A stretch of DNA of 64,000 nt from assembly GCA_013368325.1 (NCBI GenBank), contig JAACJK010000057.1:1612001-1676000 (forward strand). The letters are read 5' to 3'. The notes under the pieces are model-generated. The model was not told the DNA's origin and did no database searches. It saw only the letters and a program-made list of their open reading frames with translations. The position numbers and the translations under genes were made by a program. This document shows positions 1-10,823 of the stretch, piece after piece. Position 1 is the first letter of the stretch. Each line of letters opens with the position of its first letter. Source of the DNA: Ephemerocybe angulata (Eukaryota > Basidiomycota > Agaricomycetes > Agaricales > Psathyrellaceae).

Positions 1-1058
1 TGAGATTCGATAGCTTGGGTCGGGCTTTCGGTTGTGGAGACGGAAAGACCTTGACCTTGCCGTTCATAGATGAGGATGGGGTGCGTGACATCTTGGGGTC
101 AGACGAGTCCTTGATATCAGAAGATGTGGAGTCGGAAGAATGAGTGCGTATGCGTTTGCTTATCGAAGAGCTCGAGCTCTGTCGAGCGTGAGGGGCAGCT
201 TTAAACTGGCTCTTCAGCGGGGGGGCAGACTTGGGGGTCGGTTTGCCACTGACGTCGGCCTGAGTAGGTGAGACGAGTCCCGCGGTTCTCTGAGCTGTTG
301 GCAATGGTGCCTCCGGCGGGTATTCTATCACGGAGAGGACCAGGCAAGTTTCCAGCAATCGCGAGTTGATAACCTTCTCAAGGCCCTTCTGCGAGTGGTC
401 GGGGAGGAAGGACGAGGTGCGGGCAGCGGCGTTCGAGCTGATATACGAAGCATGTATACGCGAACTCGTTGTTGAAGACGCCTTCGAATTCGTGCGAGGT
501 CTTTGCTTGACGAAGGAGGTCGTCTTTGGAGATAGACTGGTTCCCGCAACATCCGCTCCTGTAGAAGCAAAGTTAACTCTGGATCCTGTGGATGTCTTCC
601 GGCCCCTAAGTGTCCCCGATCCACCCGTCAGACTCGTTGTCTCCTCGTCATGCAATCCGTCCTCCCATTTCAGGCTAGAGCGCGTAGCAACAGAGTTGCT
701 CGAAATCTTGCGAGAGCGCCGACGGGATGATAGGACATGAAGGTCGTCGTTCACTGTCGAAGCTGAGTGCATCAGGTCCACTGGCTGGGAGAGGGCCGAC
801 GTGAAGGCGTCCCGGACGGGAAAGGGGGTAACATTTCGGACTTGTATCGACGAGATGTGGCGGAGACGGCGCTGCACGCAAGGGCGAATTAGCGCTTAGA
901 CTGTGGGCCAGGGTACTGGGACTAACTGTGAGTATAGAGGTATCAGTACTGATGTCCACAGTTGAAGGGCGCTCGGAAGGTAGTCCTGGTAGTTCGGAGG
1001 CCATGTCTTTTGTGTTAGGGGGTCTGATCGTGTCGAGCGAGCTTGTGAACGTTCTCAA
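1..1058 (-). CDS. Ser/Thr-rich protein, partial (C-terminus outside window)
   Basis: I do not recognise this gene. Exon 1 is 927-1058 (first ATG 1058; a second in-frame ATG at 1004 may be the true start) and exon 2 is 871 down to the window edge. The 55-base intron 872-926 has donor GTTAGT and acceptor TGCAG, and it joins two frames that are each interrupted by stops otherwise. After splicing the frame stays open to base 1, about 330 residues. The protein is rich in Ser, Thr, Arg and Lys (for example SSRRRSRK and a Ser run followed by KRIR), with one more hydrophobic stretch, LLETCLVLSVIEYPPE. This suggests a disordered, phosphorylated, possibly nuclear protein, but that is inference only. 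The gene points away from the next gene on the plus strand. Confidence 0.6.
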
Positions 1059-1310
1059 CGACGATGTATGCGGGTTGGGTTAAAATTACTAGTTGAAAGA
1101 GGTCAGGCTATAATCTATATGGTTCAGAGATACGGTACATACGGTGTACATGGGTATCAGAGAGTCAGGAGGAGATCTTGTTCAAAGTCATACATGTCAA
1201 AACGGAACCTGCAGTTGACCGGGTCCTATTCGGGGCATCATCTTTTGGGTGCAATCAATTCCAGTTTAGCCTTGTTCTGCCATCTGGCTCTTCTTCACAA
1301 CCACGAACTT

Positions 1311-2784
1311 ATGATGGCGAGCACAGGACCTGTAGAGGCTCCAACAGCAAAGACCGCAAAAGAGATTGAAGATGCTTTAGCTATGCCCCCGCCGCCACCT
1401 CCAGTTAGGAGTGTCGTCCTTGAAGCTGAAGTCAACGCACTGCATGCCGCCTTGAAGGTTCGTGCCCGTCCAAATGTTTGGACTGACCATAGCTAATAGA
1501 TTATCAGAACGCTGTTGCTCAGACAGGTCTTGTTTACAAGTTTCACAATATCGCGAACGAGAGGTAGGTATGGCTTGCGTGTAGTTCCCAAGGCCAGCAT
1601 TTAAACTTGTTACAGTGGGGTCAGGAATGCCCAACCTCCACAGTCATTGACGGGAGCGCTTGGCCGCGAAATCGAAAAGTACGACCAGATCTGCGACGCC
1701 ATGGAAGCCCACATAGTATGCATCCCTCCCTGGCAATACAGTTCAATCGGCTGACTGTCCCGTGTAGCTTCGCGCTATCTCGGTCCTGCAGCGCGACCTG
1801 GCGAAAGAGCAAGAGAAGAAACGCAAGGAAGAGGAGGAGGAGGCTGCACGACTTGCAGAAAAGCAGCGAGAGATAGCTACAACTCCTGAACCAATGCAAG
1901 AAGACGAATCGACACAACAAACACAGCCGACGACTCAGAACAACTCCCCCATCTCTGCCACCCACCCAACACGCCGACCCTCTGTTATCTCGTACTCCTC
2001 TCTTCACAGGCCTGCATTCCCTCACAAACTTGACTTGTCTTCGGTATCCTTCCGCCTGCCCTCGGAAGATAACTCCATCATCCAAAGCGGCCTCGCTTCT
2101 CCGGTGACACTGGCACCCAAATCAGCCCGTGCTCTGGGTGCGAATGAACTTCCCCCAGATTTCCTGTCCTCTTTCGCGAGTTCTTCATCCGACTCTGGCA
2201 ATCGTCCACCCGACATTGACTTGACTATCCCTGATGACATATTGCCGGCGAATGGCCCTGTAGACCTCACTGCAGGTGGTTCTTCCGACAAGCCTATTGA
2301 ATTGGATCTCGACGACGATCTGGACGTTGCCGCTATGTTTGGGGGAAGCAGCGGAGCAAACGCCAATCCAGACCCGGCCATGCAGTCATCTGAAAATATC
2401 TTCTCGGAGGGCATGGGGGCTGCCGAGTCGACGGCTGCCTCTGCCATGAAGGATACCGACTTTTTCAAGCAATTCGAAGGCAACGAGGAATTATTCTCAA
2501 ACCTAGAGCAGCAAGGAGAGTCCTCGAAGGGCTCTGACCCTCAACCCGAAATTGCGCCTGGGTCTATGCTCGACAGCTTTGGCACGTCCACTGCGAATGC
2601 AGTGACCGAACTGGGCAACATTGGCGACCAGGCCTTTGACTTTAACACGATCGACTTGACCAACCTCGACTCGTCCTTCAACTTCCCTAACCAGGACCAG
2701 CCGAATCCAGAGTTGGCCTTTCCTGTCGACTTCACGATGGGCGACGCCAGCGAATCCAAGGAAGCCGGAAGTAGTAATGCATAG
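1311..2784 (+). CDS. Acidic protein with N-terminal coiled coil (Mediator-subunit-like?)
   Basis: Four exons: 1311-1457, 1508-1563, 1616-1715, 1768-2784, giving 439 residues; introns are 50-52 bases and phases agree. The first 120 residues hold a helical bundle-like region ending in a strongly charged segment (KEQEKKRKEEEEEAARLAEK). The rest is acidic, disordered and rich in Asp, Phe and Leu, with short motifs such as IDLTIPDDIL and PIELDLDDDLDVAAMFG that resemble transcriptional activator or co-activator contacts. The arrangement (short helical N-terminus, long acidic tail) recalls fungal Mediator tail subunits of the Med2 type, but no diagnostic motif confirms this and the functional name is a guess. 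It is tail-to-tail with the cullin-like gene, 77 bases apart. Confidence 0.7.
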
Positions 2785-2861
2785 TCCCACCGTTAATACA
2801 TTATCTGAAGCAAGCTAGAGACGCAGTAACCAAGCAGTAACTAAGGGCGAGCAAAGACTTG

Positions 2862-3923
2862 CTATGTCTTGGCCTTATCAACCCCATTCTTGTGGTCTGG
2901 TATAGTGGTAACGATGAGATACTTGTCTATTCGTTTTCGGAGGGGATGGTCAGGTCGTACGCCAATAGTCTCCAGACATTGCGCGACAGAAGGTAACAAG
3001 CGAGCCCGTTCTTCCTTGTCGGCGTCGTCCGAAGTCATCAAATGCTGGACAGCCCGACCAAGGCGCCCTTTGGGACGATAAGGGGCGGCGGCGGCCGGTG
3101 TTTTAGGGATTTTGTGTTTTGCTTTGGAAGAGCCTCTGGATTTTGGTGCGAGCAGCATAGGTTCGATAACCTCTGTTCTAAAGCGACGGTGGGCCAAGGA
3201 AGCGATGGGGACGACACGATCTGGGGGACTGGCAGCTTCTGAACATGCCTCTGCAATGGCCAAACGTTCCGCAGGGTCGCCCTCCGAGTACCCCCACCGC
3301 TTGAGCTCCTCGGCGCGCTTCTCCCTGAGGCGCTTGGAAATCTTTTCCCGTGTGTCCTCGAGGGTGATGGTCTTGACCACGGACTCGAGGACATCATTCA
3401 GGCGCAGCCAGCCACGATCCTCGTCTACGGCGCGCTTGACGTAGTGACGATTGACGTAACTGAGCAAGCGGTTTGCAGACTGGGCCCCGGAGCTGTATCG
3501 GTTAAAGCATGGGATGAGATAGTGGATGAGCGTGGTGTCGTCGTCAGGAGCATTGAGGGCGATTTCCTGGCAGATTTCCGAGAAGTATCTGTCGAGTTGG
3601 TCATAGATGTCGGAGCCAGAGACGGGGGCCTTGCCCCTTGCTGTTGCGGAGGGGCTGGAGTGTGCGGCCTCGCTCTGTGAAGTGAAGCTGGGGACTGTCA
3701 GCGGAGGCGGCAGCGAGGAAGAACGGACGGACTAGTTGTAGCAAGCGGTGTGTATTCCACTGTAGAGGACGAAGTCGACGGCGGGGGCCTTGCCGTTGGG
3801 GTCGTTCGTTGGGCTCTTGACGATGTGGTCGAGTGCGGGCTTGAGATAGGCCCAGAGGGAGACGGAGGAATTGGCAGGATTGGAGCTGCCGGATGCAGGA
3901 TTGAGCACAACGGCGGCAGGCAT
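2862..3923 (-). CDS. Cullin-like protein with N-terminal repeat only
   Basis: Two exons, 3733-3923 and 2862-3687, with a 45-base intron (GTCCGT...CCCAG), give 338 residues. Residues about 15-150 match the first cullin repeats: SLWAYLKPALDHIV, an aromatic HTACYN step, then DIYDQLDRYFSEICQEI and the highly conserved LLSYVNRHYVKRAVDED (CUL1 has YLNRHWVKRE at this place). In SCF ubiquitin ligases this part binds SKP1 and F-box proteins. True cullins run to 700-800 residues and end in a cullin-homology and neddylation region that binds RBX1; here the frame turns into Arg/Lys-rich sequence after DVLESVVKT and stops. The frame is open throughout, so this is not an obvious pseudogene. It may be a stand-alone adaptor-binding fragment or a decaying paralogue. 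It is divergent from the HMG-box gene, 144 bases away. Confidence 0.8.
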
Positions 3924-4067
3924 CGATGTCGTGTCCAAAGAAAGAACTTGAAATCGCTTCTTCTTTGTGATGGCGATCCCTTTGATGTGACAGCCCAATC
4001 ACCTCTTTCTCTCTCCTCCATACCCTCTATAAAGTCCCAGGTCCGTATGTCTCTTTCTTCACGAAAA
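3924..4067. promoter_or_regulatory. Bidirectional promoter between cullin-like and HMG-box genes
   Basis: Only 144 bases separate the two divergent start codons, so both genes probably share this region. Visible signals are a CCAATCA box near 3997 and TATAAAG at 4028-4034, about 35-40 bases before the HMG-box ATG. The TATA-like word lies so close to the ATG that it would imply a very short leader, or use of the ATG at 4047 as leader sequence. Confidence 0.5.
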
Positions 4068-5245
4068 ATGGACGCTTACAGCCCCTACCAGCCCTTTCTA
4101 CCCCTCTCGCCTGACCACTTGTCGCTTGATGCCGCGGACTGGCTCAGCAGGGCAAACTTTGGCGCCGGACACTTCGACTTTGGCGCCGCAAGCACGCATC
4201 CTCACCAGGCCGAGTCCAACGATGTCGAGGGCCTCCTTGCACAGCCCACCCCTACGACTCCGGAAAAGCGCATACCCCGGCCCCGTAACGCCTTCATGAT
4301 TTTTCGCTCCGCGTTCTGGGCCGAGCAGAAGATCCACCGCAATGTCGAACGCGACCATCGCCATATTAGCCGCATCATCGGCCACTGCTGGAACAAAATG
4401 TCAGAGGAAGAGAAGGACGTCTGGCGTCGCAAGGCTGACCAGGAAAAGATGGAGCATGAATTGAAGCATCCCGGATATCGGTTCAGCCCCACCGCGCGCA
4501 CGAAGAAACCCGTCAAGCGCAAGGTAAAGCGCAACGGTGCAGGCGATCTTTTGCGATGCGAAAAGGTTGCCGAGCTTCTGTTGTCCGGAAAGGCAGGTGA
4601 AGACCTGGAAGAGGCCGTCAAATCTCTTGGACCTCCAGTCGATGAAGAGCTAATGGTCCTGGCATCACCCATTTGTGAAACCAGCATATCCTCCATGCCT
4701 TCCAAGTCGGATGAGCCCCCATTCCGAAGCCCTCTACTTGCACCCGCGTCAGTGCAGAATTCGACCACCAGACATCTATGCTCACCCGAACTGTCTCCGG
4801 CGGTGAGTCAGAAGGCCTCACTTCGCAAACTTTTTACTGACAGTTTTGCTAGGGAGACGCATTCTCGAGATACTCTGCCCCCTCCAGCCCTCAAACATCA
4901 TCCCCTGATCAGTTTCCTGAGTACAGGGCGCATATAATGGCTGCCAACCAGACCCCACCGCCCAAATCTGTTCTTTTCCAAGCTCCAGTCGTCCCCCCTC
5001 TCGCCTACTCCGTCTACAATGTACAAGCGGCAGCATGCGACCCTGCTCGCCAGTCTTTCGACCTTAATCTCGATCCTATCCAGTATGTGCACCCTTTATC
5101 GCCTCGATCGCCCACCTCGCCCTACTACGAGACATTCGCTCCTTTCGACCGAACAACAGTCCCTCCGCTTCCCGCTCCGGCATCGCTAGCGAACGTCATG
5201 GCGGAGCCCGTCGAGTGGAACGCCACATATCCTTTCTCAAGATGA
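4068..5245 (+). CDS. HMG-box transcription factor
   Basis: Exons 4068-4802 and 4853-5245 (intron GTGAGT...GCTAG, 50 bases) give 375 residues; an in-frame ATG at 4047 would add seven. Residues about 69-140 form a MATA_HMG/SOX-type HMG box: IPRPRNAFMIFRSAFW, then HISRIIGHCWNKMSEEEKDV, ending KHPGYRFSPT, followed by a basic tail (KKPVKRKVKR) likely to serve as nuclear localisation signal. The RPxNAFMxFR core binds the DNA minor groove. Basidiomycete proteins of this class include pheromone-response and fruiting regulators such as Prf1/Pcc1, but nothing here ties it to one of them. The rest is Pro/Ser-rich. No homeodomain or pheromone-receptor gene lies nearby, so this is not evidence of a mating-type locus. 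Confidence 0.9.
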
Positions 5246-5574
5246 AAGTCTTTATCATACCTTCTAACAACATCAAATCTCCTTCTCCCTTTTCGTTCTT
5301 GATGCCATTACGATTCTATTTTCTTTCTTACGCGGGCAGATTTATCATCTTTGTTTCCTCTCTCCATGTTGAATTCCCTAGATCTCCGGACATGGCGGCG
5401 CAAACAAAGAAAGCGAACCCGTCTTCCAACATCACAGTCCAGTATACCCTCATCCTACTAACGACCTGTCCCAGCATTTTGTTCTTATTAGATGTAATTC
5501 TCGTCCACCCTTCACCTTTTGTAATTTTTATCACGACCACATATGTATCCATACCGTACCACCTATGCTAAGTA
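5246..5574. other. Intergenic, converging 3' ends
   Basis: This 329-base stretch holds the 3' untranslated regions of the HMG-box gene and of the opposite dihydroorotate dehydrogenase gene. It is T-rich on the plus strand. A long plus-strand frame runs through it but has no coding character; I see no gene. Confidence 0.6.
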
Positions 5575-6604
5575 TCAAGAGGACAAGAGCTCAAAAGCGC
5601 GCACCCCTTCCTTCCCATAGAAAGTTGCGCATGCAACAGCACCCGCACCCGCCTTTCTCATTCGCTCCATTGCTTCTTTCGAAGTTACCCCTCCGACTCC
5701 AATAATCTTGATTTTCGAAAGAGAAGGGAACCGTGCCTCAGGTCCTCGAAGAAGTTGTGTAAAGGTATATACGTTCCCGAGCGCCAGTGCGTGCACGGAC
5801 TCGCCTGAGAGGCCCCCTGTTGCCGAGGGTACTGCGAATTGGCTATCAGCGGACTGAGCGGCAACGACTTGCTCTGGGAACAAGAGGGAGCTCCCAAGGG
5901 TGTTTGTGCATGCAAAGAAGGAGATCGGTGACCGTGACGAGACCATGATGCCTGATAGGACTTGGAGTGCGTCTACGAATTGTTCGCGGTAGACATATGG
6001 CGGCAGCTTTAAGCCGATGGTGAGGGTCTGGTCTGCCTCAAATGCGGTAGACAAGGTTTTCAGCAAGGGCAGCAGGTGCACGAACGAGTATCCGGAGGGT
6101 GATGCGTGGCGAATGTTAGGGCAGGACGTGTTGAGCTCAATTGCGATCCTCGAAGGGGTGCGTTCCAAGTCTCCCAGTTCTCTCCGGAGTTCCTGGATGG
6201 AGGATACCATGGACTCCAGTCCGTCCGCGTTTGGTGAGGTAATGCTAATGATTACCGGTTTATCGGAGGTGCTGCCTTGGAGGATCTGCTTAACCCAGCC
6301 GAGGTACTCCGAAAGGGGGTGCGGAGAATACCCATACGAGTTGAGAGCAGAAAGGCTCGAATTGGAGAAGACGACCTATTAGGAGGGCGTGATTGTTAAT
6401 GGAGGTCATTCAGTGCCAGAGGCTCGGAAGACTTACAGTGTGCGATTCATCTTGGTTGAACCCAGCTATAGTCGCAGTCCGGGTGGTGATCGCCCCTGTA
6501 AATGGGGAATCATACAACTCTTGGAGGTCGCGGAGATTAGACGACCAGGCGCAAGAAGAGTTCAGCAAAGGCGGTGAGATTTGAATGCTGTGAAGGGTTG
6601 CCAT
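5575..6604 (-). CDS. URA1: Dihydroorotate dehydrogenase, class 1A (URA1 type)
   Basis: Exons 6437-6604 and 5575-6375 (intron GTAAGT...CTAATAG) give 322 residues, close to the 311-314 of class 1A enzymes. These are soluble FMN enzymes that oxidise dihydroorotate to orotate, normally with fumarate, in pyrimidine synthesis. The family's active-site loop is present as ELNTSCPNIRHASPSGYSF, with the catalytic Cys of class 1A in SCPNI, and the phosphate-binding end appears as KIIGVGGVTSKEAMERM followed by FYGKEGVRAFELL. The usual VNSxGNGL segment is altered to CTNTLGSSLLF. There is no N-terminal mitochondrial or membrane segment, so a cytosolic enzyme is expected. The start is the first in-frame ATG (MATLHSIQISPPLLNSS). 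Confidence 0.88.
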
Positions 6605-6835
6605 TCTCAGAGATGAAAGGAAGGAAGAGAAAGAGAGAGAAGATATGCCGAAGATTCTAGGTACATCCTGGGATAAAGAATCTTATCATCTGACTGATAA
6701 GAGCCCGCGATAAAGGGCGTGATCCCGATGCGCGAGAGCCTAGAGGTGAGATTGACAAGACAAAGAAAGCGGCATTTCAGCAGGCGTATCATACATGGAG
6801 GACTACTTTGAGTTTCATAACGCCTGACGTGGGCC

Positions 6836-7735
6836 TCATTTCAAGAGTTCTTCTCGTTCCAGCACGGACTTTTCGAGCTTGATGAGGATGGTGACCTTGT
6901 TCGGGTATTGCGCGTTTGCGGTGTTGTGAGCAGTTACCCTCGCCGGCTATCATGCAGTCAGAAAGGGCACAGAAACGAGGAAGACTACACGCACGAAGTT
7001 CAGGCCGTCTAGCACGGCTTCCACGATACCTGCAGTAAAGGATGAACAACTCAGTTGGCTGATGTCCCTCGGGACAGATATATGTCGCTCAAGCAGCGGG
7101 TCATTGTCAATAATCATGTCTATTGGCCAATGAAAATAGGTCAATTCCAGTATTTTACTTCTGACAGTAAACGACAAACATTCGTCTACGTTTGCGCTGC
7201 TCTTCTCCAAGCCATCAGCAGCCTTCCCAAAGACTGCTTTCCACACCTGGGACTGGATCATGAGGAGAACAGGCAACAGTCGGATCTCTCGCTTGGGCGT
7301 TTTCGAGCTTGACTCATTTCGCCAGATCAGAAGCTCTAAGATCCTGGTTCCAATACGGTATCCCATGGTATTCAACCTGGGCAAAATCAGCATCAGCACG
7401 CGACGGTAGGAGACATAACGAGCCGCAGCACACCTTCGCTCAAAGTCATTGATCCCGCTGACGCGTTTCTGCGTGTATTGAACAATTTCCGAGAACAAAA
7501 AGGCATATGCAGAGGCTGAAACCTCGGAGGAGCGGGCTTTGTTTAAATTCCGGTCGTAGATGTTGGGGACCACCCGCGTTGCTGTCTGCCTCGAGCTTCC
7601 AAGGGTGGTGTGTATTGAGGGCGCTGCGGGGAGCGAGAAGCGAGTAGAGCTCGCTGTTGGCGATAAGTGCTCTACAGAAGAGTGGGACGAAGTGGACAAG
7701 ATGGACTGGCGGGGATGTGGCTGGGTGTAGGCCAT
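6836..7735 (-). CDS. TRS31: TRAPP complex subunit Trs31 (TRAPPC5)
   Basis: Four exons, 7434-7735, 7180-7376, 6995-7119 and 6836-6946, give 244 residues. TRAPP complexes are exchange factors for Rab1/Ypt1 and tether vesicles at the Golgi; Trs31 is a core Bet3-family subunit. Family landmarks after splicing are MGYRIGTRILELLIWRNE, QVWKAVFGKAADGLEKS, IDNDPLLERHISVPRDIS, FTAGIVEAVLDGLNFP and ARVTAHNT, all in the order seen in yeast and animal proteins. The first 60 residues are a disordered Ser/Thr-rich extension. Two introns split conserved codons exactly, which supports the chosen junctions. It lies 231 bases upstream of the URA1 start on the same strand. Confidence 0.92.
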
Positions 7736-7875
7736 GACGGTTTGGGATCAAGCAGCACGCGCCCCAGGTGAACCCAAAATAGGCGCCAGGCACTGCCTCA
7801 TATGGACTCGTATGGGGTACGACAGGGGCTTCCGCCAAGCGCAAGCTTGTTCTCCGCTCCCTGCTTCCTGCCCTC

Positions 7876-10591
7876 ATGACTGTCTCCGCCATCCGGCCAG
7901 TCGATATACAGTCCCATCTCTATGCTTCATTTCTCCAGGGCCACACAGCAGACATAGTCCTGCGAATATCGGGCAGATGGAAGGCTCTCTACAGGCTGCA
8001 TCGCGTTGTCCTTATTCAGGCAGTGAGCGCGCTGCATCCATTGTCCTTGGCACCACACTCACGACGTCCATGGGTTGCAGGACTTTTTTCGGTCCCTCTT
8101 CACTGCTGGCTTCGCGGAGTCCTCTCAGCAGTCTCGCCCTCGCAATCGCGGTGTCGAGGAAATTCACATTACCTTCGACGACTCTAATATCACAAGGGCA
8201 GGTGCGGGGCACAACATGCCAAGATTGATGTGATACTGACCACGCGTCTTCAGCATTCGAGTATGTGCAAGGGCTACAGACCTTCCAGTGGTCCCTCCTA
8301 AGGCTAATACCTCCACAGGATATGCATATCTCGCCTTTACGGCGGCGGACCTCCACTGCACATCTTGAGGTCGTTGATACCAACCGTTGCACAACCTTTG
8401 TCAACATCTCTCATCGCCCTGCATGACGGCGAGGCCATACCAGATGGACATCACCCCGCTACCCCTCGGTTGCTCCTCTCGGTCCTGGCCACAGCTATCT
8501 ATCTGTGTATCCCTACCGTGGCATCCCAAGCGCTTTCCCTCATATTCAAGACGCTTGGGCCCCACACTGTCATGCCATACCTCAACTTCGCCCTTGGCAA
8601 GTCGATCGACTCCACAAGACCCGTCTTCACAGACCCCGAGGCTGCGGTTGGCTTGGAACACGTCGCAGAAATCCTGGAAGATGATCCAGACTCTGGCTCA
8701 AGCGTCAGCATCGCTGATGGCGACTTCTCCTACATCCCCGTCCAACCTTCACTGTCTGGTCTTCGCCAGGGTGAAGGTTCGGACGCCGCATTTCAGGAAA
8801 TCCTGTCCGACGATGACCAGTCTGATGCCGGCCACGCACCTTCCTTCCACAATTACGGCCCCATCTCGGATAAAATTGGGGAAGCCTGCGCTTGCTGGCT
8901 GGTTCGCTGGGCCAAGGATATGCTGGATACTGAGATGAGGACCGAAGACTCCGCGCCCACGAACGAAGGTTCTCAGACTGTCGATCCACCTGTCATTTGG
9001 AGGCGGGGTGGACTAGACCCTGCGTGGGTGAATGCTATCGTCTCCGCGGACACTCTGTTCGTCAGGAGCGAGCGAGAGCGATATGATTTCGCTCGCTCAA
9101 TCGTGGAACTTCGCAGGCGTGACGGAGTGACGGACAGCGAAGAGCAGGAGTGGAAAAAGATGTTCAGTGAAGCTATCTACTATGAGAATATGGTAAGTGC
9201 CCAGAATCACAGCGCACAGCCAGCTACTAAGCCCATTTCAGGGAATGGAGGATATCATTGCGATATCTCATGACAAATCAGAAATAACGTCGAGGTCCTT
9301 CGTTCCCATATCCACTCTTCAGACTGCCCTGTGGAACCAGTCCATGCTGCGGCATCGTATTAGCGCTCGGCCCAAGCCTCCTTCCCCTGCCACTGCGCAG
9401 GGCTTGCCATCGCCACCGGCAAGAGATAAAGAGCTGGGCATATCTCTCTCGACTGCTGAGCTAGGCTTGGCTCCCGAATCTAAGGACTCATTAACGAGCA
9501 GCCTGGAACAGAAGCTACATTACCCGGTCCCCGGCGATTCATCATGGCGGATGGGAGATAACGGAGAAGAAAGCGGAGACTCTTCACTCAAGACGGCAAT
9601 TTCCATGGAAGATTTATTCACCTTCTCGCATTCCCCCTGCGCCGCATCTGCCCGCCAAAGCTCCAATCGTTCGGGGACAAGGAAAGTCGCAACTGATAAA
9701 GATACGGAAATATGCTCGACCGAGTCGACCTTCTTCGGTTTAAAGCGAGAGCGATACGCAAACTCGGAGTGTCTCGATAAGGATCCCACCGGTAAACGAC
9801 GCTGGACAACATTCCCTCCATGTCGATTCGGAGTCGAGTTTTGGGATATTGACTCGCTCAAGGAGAAGTCACGCCTCTACAGCCAGACTATCTGGTACGC
9901 CGGTAGTCTCTTTAACATATACCTGCAAGTCGTCAAGAAGAAGGGCCAGACTCAGCTTGGAATATACCTCTATCGGCAGTCTACCGTCGAAGCCATACCC
10001 CCTTCCAGTGCACCTTCTCCTGCGGCAAATGGCTGTGGCCGGTCTTCAGAGAGCTTGGAAAGCGCGGAATCCAACCAGTCCCAGCCTCTGCCCTCTTCCA
10101 GCCCAGTTGTAGATCGCCCACACATGCACCGCGGTATCTCGTACGCCTCCTTCGGCTCGTCACCCCCTCGCTCACCCGCGATCAGCTCGCCCACATTCAA
10201 CTCCCGCACACTCATACTCACCACCTCAATATCCCCACCCTCTACTCCCATGATGATGCCCTCGATCAGTCCTTCCGTGGGCGTCGTCAGTCCCTCAACC
10301 TCGCTCAGTATACCATACACATCGAGCCCCGTTACGCCTCAGCAACCCTATCGGGACCCGCGCGCTTCAATAAGCGCCTACTTTATGATCTCCTGTGCGA
10401 GTGCGACCGGGTCATCCCAGATGCGGTTTACCAGTGCCCCTGACCTTTTCTCTGTCGGGCAGAGTTGGGGCTGGAAGACAAGCTCTCTCAGGACAGAGGA
10501 GTATATGGAAGTTGGAGAGAGTGCAGCTTCGGCTGGGAATAGGTCGGCGGTGAATAGCTTACGCGCCACAGTTGTCCTGGGATTGATTTAA
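7876..10591 (+). CDS. BTB/POZ-domain protein with MATH-like C-terminal region
   Basis: Five exons: 7876-8022, 8081-8201, 8254-8260, 8319-9192, 9242-10591, giving 832 residues. The N-terminal BTB fold (HTADIVLRI...LHRVVLIQADFFRSLFTAGF) is followed by the segment ITRAAFEICISRLYGGGPPL, which is only recovered if a 7-base micro-exon (8254-8260) is kept. BTB proteins dimerise and often recruit targets to Cullin-3 ligases. The middle is acidic and Ser-rich. A C-terminal region with CRFGVEFWDIDSLKEKSRLY, WYAGSLFNIYLQVVKKKG and LGIYLYRQ looks like half of a MATH/TRAF-like sheet, interrupted by a long Ser/Pro insert, then resumed at ISAYFMISC. The substrate is unknown. The protein probably acts as a ubiquitin-ligase adaptor; this is inference from the domains. 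Confidence 0.88.
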
Positions 10592-10823
10592 GATTTGATA
10601 CCTTGACGCACTGGGATGGACATCAGGATTTATGTAACAGAGCGTTGCGTCTATGCTCCTATTTTGCTGCTATACATGTTTAACACGAGAAAAGAATATA
10701 ACTTTGAACAACTAATGACTAGATAGATAGGAATAATAGGTTGACAGCGGATAAAGGATATGTAGTGTTCTAAGACCATGAGGAGCGTCTTTGCGAGGAA
10801 ACCGAAAGAAGACTAACTATGCA
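10592..10823. other. Intergenic, converging 3' ends
   Basis: AT-rich 232-base gap between the ends of the BTB and WD40 genes. No coding potential or repeat seen. Confidence 0.5.

Noticed and set aside
3750..4067. Upstream extension of the HMG-box frame
   Set aside because: The open frame runs back through the cullin-like exon on the other strand; the ATG at 4068 (or 4047) starts the protein after the promoter.
2862..5245. Mating-type locus
   Set aside because: An HMG box alone is not sufficient in Agaricomycetes; no homeodomain pair, pheromone or STE3-type receptor gene is present.
5215..5571. Plus-strand frame after the HMG-box gene
   Set aside because: Hydrophobic by T-rich composition of the 3' region; starts inside the HMG-box gene in another frame.
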